64,000 nucleotides of DNA from Gremmenia infestans. Taxonomy: Eukaryota > Ascomycota > Leotiomycetes > Helotiales > Hamatocanthoscyphaceae. Positions 57,294-64,000 of this stretch are shown in pieces. The DNA lies in assembly GCA_032629725.1 (NCBI GenBank), contig JAFEVB010000037.1, positions 682,001 through 746,000 of the forward strand, written 5' to 3'. Position 1 is the first letter of the stretch. Each line of letters starts with the position of its first letter. The position numbers were made by a program, and so were the translations under genes. The notes under the pieces are model-generated. The model was not told where the DNA came from. It saw nothing but the letters and a program-made list of their open reading frames with translations, and ran no database searches.

Positions 57294-58163
57294 ATGGCAC
57301 CGCAAAGAAAACCAGAAGAAGCTACAGAAAGCCAAAAGACATTCTTGCATATTCTAAAAGCAACTAAAGTTCGAAAGAAGGCTTCCGAGAAAGCCGTTAA
57401 AGAGCGAAAAATTCTAAAAGAACTCCAAACGCAAGTTGAGCAGCAATTAGCAGCTGTGGCCAGAGTCGAAAAGGAAGTCAGAGCTTGCCAGGAGACTATC
57501 TCGGAGGGTCTCAAAACTGCTGGAATATCGGAAGATCTCATCCTAGAGATTGACAAGTTCTCTGTCAGCTTCCCCGGATACGCATGGGCGTTTAATCTAA
57601 CTTTGGCGAAGACACATGCTGGCTCTTACATCGCACATGATCCAACCCTTTCGAGTTTCCATGCACGGAACTCTAAACACTGGGATGGGCTTGATCGGAG
57701 CAGAGTAAACTTATTTTGTAGCCCAATAGGGGTAAATAAAGTTAGTTTCTCTGTGCTGAGATACCTTGGGGCTGCAGAGGAACAACCCATGACATGGGGA
57801 CGTCGAAATGTAAGGTTGTCCTTTTATTGAATTGTCTTGATAGCGACGACTAATACCAGAAAGCCTAGACTCTACAAGTTAGCAATTGAAGCAGCATACA
57901 AAGGCTCCGACGTGGCTCTTCAGCTTCTAGTAGCCCTGCCGGACCCAAGTGCCTCGTCAAGAGGAGGCTGGCTGCTTGAATTCGAGCACCAACCGACCTT
58001 GCACGAAGATGGTAGTTGCAAAGAGGAGTCCGAATGTTGGAGGTTCCGCTCAGCACAGAACATTGCGTCTCCCCTTTCAACAGAGGAGAAACTGCGCCAA
58101 GTTAAGCTTATGATAAGCGTTGGTGGTGTTTTCGGGTCGGACGAGTCGGAAAAGTCGGACTGA
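57294..58163 (+). CDS. Coiled-coil hypothetical protein
   Basis: There are two exons, 57294-57809 and 57864-58163, with a 54-nt intron (GTAAGG donor, CTAAT branch). The acceptor CAG at 57858 leads to a stop, so I use AAAG ending at 57863, which restores a 100-codon frame, giving 271 aa. Residues 20-85 are a strong charged helix (KASEKAVKERKILKELQTQVEQQL) predicted to form a coiled coil. The rest is mixed (FPGYAWAFNLTLAK; YKLAIEAAYKGSDVALQLLVALPD) and ends in an acidic SDESEKSD tail. I recognise no family. Coding is supported by frame length, helix periodicity and a consistent splice. Confidence 0.55.
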
Positions 58164-58718
58164 GGCAGTCGGCGGCAACTCAACTTTCCATTTCATCACA
58201 AACATTTCAGGAGCTCAATGAACTGAATTGACACTACTACAGCTCATCTGTTATTCAATTCTTCCGGAGGGCTAAGACATGGTGTTTCTTTCGAGCGATG
58301 GCAGACGTTTGTGGTCAGTAGCATTTGCTACACAATGCTCTGCGAAACGGGAATCAAAAAATGGAGATTAGAGGACCTCATGTTTTCGAACCGATTCCGC
58401 AAAGGGGATAAACTCGCAGTTACTTCAGTTGCCTTCGCAAATGAAGCTTTCATTCATACCTTGACTGCATAACCCGTAAATTCGCTTGAATAGGACGTGA
58501 CTCGCCGGAGTAAAGTTGACAGTTGCATAGATGAGGATGAGACACCGTCAGTGAGGATTATAAATTGAGAAGATCACACGTGATGATGACAGATAGAAGA
58601 ATTGGCGATCAATTTCCGCGTGCAAATAGTACACGACTATGTTTACACATATATCAACACCTCACAAGTTTCACATATAATACACCACCCCAACCTCATC
58701 CACATCCACATCCGCCAT
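58164..58718. other. Intergenic between convergent genes
   Basis: This is the spacer between the coiled-coil gene and the 3' end of the DAP3 gene. No feature is seen. Confidence 0.55.
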
Positions 58719-60152
58719 CTATATCCTCATCCTCAATGCCCCCCTCTGAATCTCCCCCACGATCCCATTCCCAGCCAACGCCCACTTCTCCGCAACAGTC
58801 CTCTCATCAACCCTCTGCCTCAACACCCCACTTGCAGCCCAATACTCCATTAGTCCCCTTGCCTCTACCTTACTTAGTCCCTTCAACATCAACACCTCTG
58901 CTCCCTTGAGCGAATCCTCCGCGCGCTGGTCATATTTCCGCTCATACGGATCCCGCTCTGTGATCTCCTCGCCCTTTTGCCTTTCCACTTGTTGCGTTAT
59001 CGCGAGATTCATGCTCAGCGAAATAGGAGCATGGCTTTTGGACGTAGCGGCGAGGAAGGCGCCTCCATTTGGTAAAGTCTGAGCTCCTGATAAATAACTC
59101 GTGAGGTGTTTCACGAGCACAAGATCGTGGGAATGGATGAATTTGAAGTCCGGATCGCGATATTGGCTTAAATCCATGATATAGCTCAAGCTGTCTACAG
59201 CCATGAGAATGGGAGGACGGCCAGGAGCCGTGATCTCAGACCAAAACGCTTGGAATATAGGCCATGCTACGTCAGAGTCTCTTGCTCCAAGCTCGCAGAG
59301 GCGAGCGAGTGTGGTGTCGGCTGGGACGGAAATGGGAAGGTTGTGTTCTTGCGAGAGCTTAAGGGTGCTCAGGATAGGGCCGTTGGCTTTAGCAATCTGA
59401 GTAAGCCAATTCGCCGTGTACGTTGGCTGGGACCAGAGGGTTGGTGTAGTGCCCGGGATAGCAGCGTAGTCGTTGACTGCATTGACGACTTCTTGGGCTA
59501 TCGTCTCATCAGTACTGTATTATTCCAATTGAAAAGGGGGAGGGAATGGGGACATACCTTCCGGGATATTGAGCACAATCCAACCTCTCACAAAAGCCGT
59601 AGCCATAGCCTGCAGCAACAGCATACTCTTCCCCGTCCCCTTTGCGCCATCAACCACAACCCTGAGCGTCTCTTTCCTTTGTTCAACATCCGCCATCCTC
59701 TTCCCCAACTGCACGCTCTCCTCCCTAATCAGCACACCAGGCCGTCTAAACAATCCCCAACCCTGCGTCGTCTTAAACGCCTCCGCAGCCCTCAATCCAT
59801 CGACCGTGGCCCCATCAAGCCCCACAACCTTTCCAACATGATTCTCCAACTTCCCGGTCATCTCGCGGCTGAAATCCACCATCCCATCCACCTCCAGCGC
59901 ATTGGTATTACTGAGCACAATCCGCTTCCGCATCGCCTTCCTCTCGCCCGGCATAGGGGGTTTAGCAGTAGATTTCGGCGGGACTTTGGACTTGATGCGG
60001 GCTGATTTCTTTTGGCCTTTTTTAGTTACGCCTGCTTTCTTCGTTGCTGGCATTGCGAGTTTGGCGGAAGTGGTGGAGAAGGATCTCACGCTGGGTATTG
60101 GCAGAGACAGGCATTTCTGCCTCCAGAAATTGAGGGGGAGTGGAGTGGCCAT
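58719..60152 (-). CDS. RSM23: Mitochondrial small-subunit ribosomal protein mS29 (DAP3/Rsm23)
   Basis: There are two exons, 60152-59558 and 59497-58719, giving 457 aa. mS29 is a GTP-binding protein of the head of the mitochondrial small ribosomal subunit. It has an Arg/Ser-rich presequence (FWRQKCLSLPIPSVRSFSTT), a basic Lys-rich segment, the P-loop VDGAKGTGKS, then WIVLNIPEAQEVVNAVNDYA joined by the intron, PTYTANWLTQIAKANG, FQAFWSEIT, ILMAVDSLSYIMD and a C-terminal LSKVEARGLMEYWAASG. The intron is 60 nt (59498-59557): the nearer AG (ATACAG) would bring a stop, and the next AG (GATAG) keeps frame and rebuilds the family motif. The TACTGAT in front of it is a good branch site. It diverges from RRS1 across 197 bp. 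Confidence 0.93.
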
Positions 60153-60349
60153 GATGTTGTTGAAGCTCACTCACTTGATGTTATGAAGTGCAGTTGCACC
60201 TCACCAGCCGTTGCTTCAAGAAATTATAGCTCGGATGCTAAAATGCGGCGTTCAGTCCGCGCGCCCCACTCCACCTCCAAAAAAGTTTCGTTATCGAGAT
60301 TTTGGTATCAAGCTCAAGCTTCTCACAAAACTACAACAATACCGCAAAA
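60153..60349. promoter_or_regulatory. DAP3/RRS1 divergent promoter
   Basis: A 197-bp spacer lies between two ribosome-related genes, one mitochondrial and one nucleolar. No named motif is evident to me. Confidence 0.5.
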
Positions 60350-60982
60350 ATGGCAGACACTGGAGAAAAACAAGCGCCCCTCCCCGTAACGGTTTCCAAA
60401 CCAACTCCTTATACCTTCGACCTCGGCCTGCTCCTCGCCGCCGACCCAAACCCACTCTCCCTCTCCGAACCAAGCAACCTAGAGAGCGACCTAGCAGCGA
60501 CCGCACGAGATGGAGCACAAGCGCTGTTAAACCAGCTGTTAAGCACATGTCCTATTACCGATACACCGGGCGGAGTATTACTTTCATTACCAGCCATTGA
60601 AACCCGATTGCCTAGAGAAAAAGTACGTTCCTTCTTCCCCCTGCCCAGACCATCACCTAACACCCCCCAGCCCCTCCCACCCCCCAAGAAAGAAACGACC
60701 TGGTCGCGCTTCGCCGCAAAGAAGGGCATCAAGCCCAAGACAGCCGAAGCGCGCAAGAAGCTCGTCTACGACGAAGCGACCGGCGAATGGGTGCCGAAAT
60801 GGGGGTACAAGGGCAAGAACAAGGAAGGCGAGGGGGACTGGATCGTGGAGGTCGATAACAAGAAGCGAAAGGAGGGCGAGGAGCAGAGGGGCGATGGTAG
60901 GAGGGAGAGGAAGGAGAAGGTTAGGAGGAATGAGAGGCTGCAGAGGAAGAATGAGAAGGGACAGAAGAGGGGTGGGAAGTAG
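60350..60982 (+). CDS. RRS1: Ribosome biogenesis regulatory protein RRS1
   Basis: Two exons, 60350-60622 and 60671-60982, give 194 aa. RRS1 works with RPF2 to bring 5S RNP (5S rRNA, uL18, uL5) into pre-60S particles in the nucleolus. Seen are PYTFDLGLLLAADPNPL, ATARDGAQALLNQLL, the pair LPREK and PPPKKETTWSRFAAKKGI brought together by splicing, then ARKKLVYDEATGEWVPKWGYKG and a very basic tail. The 48-nt intron (GTACGT donor, CTAAC branch, CAG acceptor) has no stop and is a multiple of three. Without splicing the frame would be 210 aa with a 16-residue Pro/Ser/Phe insert. Family layout supports removal. Confidence 0.92.
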   Translation: MADTGEKQAPLPVTVSKPTPYTFDLGLLLAADPNPLSLSEPSNLESDLAATARDGAQALLNQLLSTCPITDTPGGVLLSLPAIETRLPREKVRSFFPLPRPSPNTPQPLPPPKKETTWSRFAAKKGIKPKTAEARKKLVYDEATGEWVPKWGYKGKNKEGEGDWIVEVDNKKRKEGEEQRGDGRRERKEKVRRNERLQRKNEKGQKRGGK

Positions 60983-61758
60983 CGGGGGTTTAAATGGTGC
61001 GCGGTGGTGGTTTGGCGTTTGGAGGGAATGGATGTTCTGCTTGGCGTTAAGGACTGTGATACATACTGGTTGGGAAAAGTGTTGTGTGGAGGTACTAGAA
61101 GACGAGTTTATCTCTTATAAAAGTACAGAATCTAGCCGCTTGTATTCCATCACATCAAAGCACCGGTCTCAATTAAATTTACATGTCACCAACAGTTTCA
61201 TGTGCTCTAAATGGATGGTGTACTTCATCAAGTATACTATATATCACCCATTCGTTCATAGCCCCCTGTATCTTCATATCATTCCATACCCCCCTCAACT
61301 TCTCCTTTCGCCAAAAATAATAATCGTACAGGTCATCCCATGCTCTATCGAGATCCAAACATCTCTTCAATATTCCTCCCTCCACACCTCATTAGATCCA
61401 TTTTATGCAACGCGAGGAAAAGAAAATCGATAAAAGGCCACCGCCAATGATACGTGCAACGCTAGGGTATTCAACAAACATGCACGCATTTTTCGTCATC
61501 TTGAAAAGTAAGGAGAAAGTCGACTGCTGCAAGGACAAATTCTTAATAAGAAAGGCTTTCGATGTGTTTTTGAGGCGGTTACTGGATAGTGGGAACTCGT
61601 GGTCTTGGTTGTAGTTGATGATATTTCGGCCTCCGACTCTTTAGTTCTATGTTGTGTAGGCGATTGTATGGCTTGCCATCCTCTTGACTCGTGTATGACG
61701 GAGGTAGTTCGAGGGTAATGTCTTTCCACAGAAAGTTCGAGAGGTTATCATACTCCCC
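60983..61758. other. Intergenic, no gene seen
   Basis: This is the convergent spacer between RRS1 and the RhoGAP gene. No supportable feature is seen. Confidence 0.55.
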
Positions 61759-63943
61759 TCAAAAGCCAATTGGGCTCAACGGCTTGATCGGACTCAAAGG
61801 TCTCATATCACCATTCCTCCTTGGCGGCGTCCGCTGCTCCACCACCGTTAGATTAGTGCTGACGGTACTCATGCTTCCGGAGCTTTGGCTTAAAGGCAAC
61901 TTTTTAGCGGCATTCTGTGCCTGGGTCGATTTTTGACCCTGATTATCAATACTCACACTGGAAGGCTTGCTGCTATCCGAACTTGAAACATTCCGCTCAT
62001 CGTGGCTTTCAACCGCGATGCTGCTCTGACCCTCTGCGCTGCTTGGGGGCTGGATATCAAAGAGCAGGTACTCCTGCTCTGTGTAGTACCCCTCAGTCTT
62101 GCAGCCTTTCCAACAGTCTCTCCAATCGCAAACGAGAAACTTGAAACAAAAGGCATCAATCTTCATACAGGGTTGGAAACAAATACATAAGTTTCGGAAG
62201 TCCATTTTGTTCTTTTCGGCGTGGGCGAGTAGGAGGGAGAGATGGCAGGTAATGGCAAAGAGGAGATAGTAGTTGAACGGTGAGAGATTTGATAATTCAT
62301 CAATAAGCAACTGTGGAACAGTTTCCGAACCATTGCACTCTCTTGCTACCCGATCTTGGGCAGCTTTTGGTAATAGCTCATCGGGAAGCTCACGGAGCCA
62401 AGCCTTCAACATGGACCCAATGATGTTGATATCATACAGGTCGTCTTGCTCGAAAAGATCGATATCAAGTTCTAATTATTGTCAGCATATGCATGGTCAG
62501 AAAATGATCTTACTGACCCTCGTCAAATCTCCTCTGCCACCTTTTGATTTGCGGTCCGCTCCCAGGTACCCGATATAAGCCTTCAACATCACTACCCTTG
62601 TAGTTCAGATAATCAATAGCCCTCCATGGAAACGCGGGCATCCAGAACTCGGTCTTGTCCCTGGAATCCTCCAATTTCTTGGATATCCGAGTAAGTCGTG
62701 TCTGCTCAATAAGCGGCTTATTGATGACTTTCAACTCGTAATGCTCGTCATCCACTGGCGCTTCTCTCTCGTTCGTGCTGCCACTTCGACTCCCCTTTCC
62801 AAAAAGGCCCTTGCTTATAGCACCCGCGCCCTTTGTTGCGGAACTCTTGAGGTTGTTCAAGAAATTATGAGACCCACCGCCGGAAGACGAAACTCCTTGG
62901 ATCCGCCCGTTCTGGTTTGTGTCCTTCACCTGAGATGGCTGCAGTCTTCCATTCTCCTTGCCATCCTTGCTCCGTGATGAGTCTCTCGTTTGGGTTTGCT
63001 TTCGATCTTCAGAATGTTGCCGGACATTCGAACTCATCATTTCCCTAAAAGACCGGTCGGTTTCAGCCCGCAGAGGAGCAGTTCTGAGAGAATTGCTATG
63101 TGCGTGTGAAGTTTGAGCCCGTTCCGGCGCGGTGGGTTTGTCGGTGGGGGAAAGCTCGCGGGGGCTTTGTTCGTCTCGTATCGACTTTGTTCTGCCCAAA
63201 AGACTGAAGGGTTTCGGTTTGTTTTTCTTGAGGATGTTCGGATTTGAGGATGCGGGTTGAGGATCTGCTGTGGTATTCAAGGAAGTATCTGATTTCGCCG
63301 CACTGCCGACTGGCTTTCTGATAGTGGATCGATCAACGCTGGATTCTAAAAATACACATATCATTAGTAGTTGCATCCGTAGAAATTGAGCAAGAGAATA
63401 AAAGGTCGTACCAGTCCTAGCATGCTCCTGCGATGGAACTCTCCCGGACATGGCGGGTCGTTCTGTGTCTCTGGACATGCTGTCCTCGGTGACTTGTCTA
63501 ACAGTAGCTGAATTCTGAAGACGACTGGAACTCTTCGAAGCCTTATAATTGGAAAAGAAGCCAGTTCTGGTAGGCCGGTCTCGTTCTCGTTCCTGTCCTT
63601 TCTGTCCAACGGCAGTGTTTTCGGAATATTGTTGCAACGAGGGTAGGGAGGCGGTGTTCTGCGAGGGAGGAAGGGTGGTTCGGGATGGCTGCGATTCGGC
63701 TGGTTGCAGCTGTATAGACGGGTGCTCGCCTTGATATTGGCCTTTCTTTGTGCTGAGTCTGAAAGGGGATCTTGGGGATTTCGGAGAGATGGGGCTCAAG
63801 GGAGACTTGGGACTGGGACTGTCGATGGTCGAGAATAGCTGTTGTGATTGAGGGTTATTGAAGTTCGATCCGACACCAAGACTCAGCGGCTGGGGAGGGT
63901 TAGATTTGCGAGCTTGGTGAGCCATGTCTTTTTCAAAGCCCAT
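61759..63943 (-). CDS. RhoGAP-domain protein
   Basis: There are three exons, 63943-63412, 63345-62518 and 62471-61759, giving 690 aa. It is predicted to switch off a Rho-family GTPase by stimulating GTP hydrolysis, and so to act in polarity, actin or cell-wall control. The first 390 residues are low-complexity and Ser/Pro-rich with many SP sites (SPSPKSPLSPISPKSP), likely regulated by phosphorylation. The RhoGAP domain spans about residues 400-605: VEGLYRVPGSG with the arginine finger at R436, MLKAWLRELPDELLP, LSPFNYYLLFAITCHLSLL and NKMDFRNLCICFQPCMKI. A second Ser/Thr-rich tail follows and ends in MRPLSPIKPLSPIGF. No other domain (LIM, SH2, PH) is visible. The start is 57 bases from the window edge; an upstream exon outside the window is possible. 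Confidence 0.9.
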
Positions 63944-64000
63944 GCTGACGATGCGATGCGATGCGCTGCCTGCGCTGGTCTGGTTTGGCCCGGTTTGGTC
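63944..64000. other. Window edge, upstream of RhoGAP gene
   Basis: The region is only 57 bases. It contains a GATGC/GGTTTG-type short repeat and no gene. Confidence 0.5.

Noticed and set aside
1..64000. CRISPR array, rRNA or telomere repeat
   Set aside because: No regularly spaced direct repeats, rRNA-like blocks or TTAGGG runs were seen.

Overview
The window is nuclear DNA of a filamentous ascomycete (Pezizomycotina). Genes carry many short spliceosomal introns of about 46-120 nt with GTAAGT-like donors, CTAAC/CTGAC branch sites and CAG/TAG acceptors. The proteins are typical of fungi: PEX1, MCM7, SdhB, UBA4, PAM17, DAP3/mS29, RRS1, a fungal rhodopsin-like 7TM protein and sugar porters. The SdhB numbering offset and family mix would fit Leotiomycetes, but that placement is inference. 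I rebuilt gene models by joining reading frames across introns and checking that every junction keeps frame. No transcript data were available.

Layout. 1-14.6 kb is sparse and accessory: a rhodopsin-like membrane protein (-), a sugar-porter MFS transporter (-), two short-chain dehydrogenases (+), a small single-pass membrane protein (+), and degraded or unrecognised ORF remnants. 14.6-49.6 kb is gene-dense core sequence: SdhB (+); PEX1 (-) and MCM7 (+) from a shared 418-bp promoter; a second sugar porter (+); a 1686-aa modular protein that may be a Red1/SYCP2-type meiotic axis component (+); the NEDD8 protease DEN1 (+); a xylose-isomerase-like TIM-barrel enzyme resembling 3-dehydroshikimate dehydratase (-); SLX9 (-) and UBA4 (+) diverging; PAM17 (-); a chromodomain protein (+); a stand-alone STAND-type N-terminal domain protein (+); and a cysteine-rich single-pass surface protein (+). 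49.6-57.3 kb is an AT-rich gene-poor block holding a HET-domain relic and one intact gene, a secreted DUF3494 ice-binding-type protein (-). 57.3-64 kb returns to core genes: a coiled-coil hypothetical (+), DAP3/mS29 (-) and RRS1 (+) diverging, and a RhoGAP (-).

There is no single pathway or operon here. Neighbours mostly share only promoters: PEX1/MCM7, SLX9/UBA4, DAP3/RRS1 and PAM17/chromodomain. The best leads are the candidate axis protein at 29.06-34.42 kb, the ice-binding-type gene isolated in the AT-rich block, a 90-bp palindromic MITE-like element at 24.80 kb, and several unusual introns: one GC-AG intron, a 15-nt microexon, a start-codon-only exon, and three stop-free introns whose retention would keep the frame.
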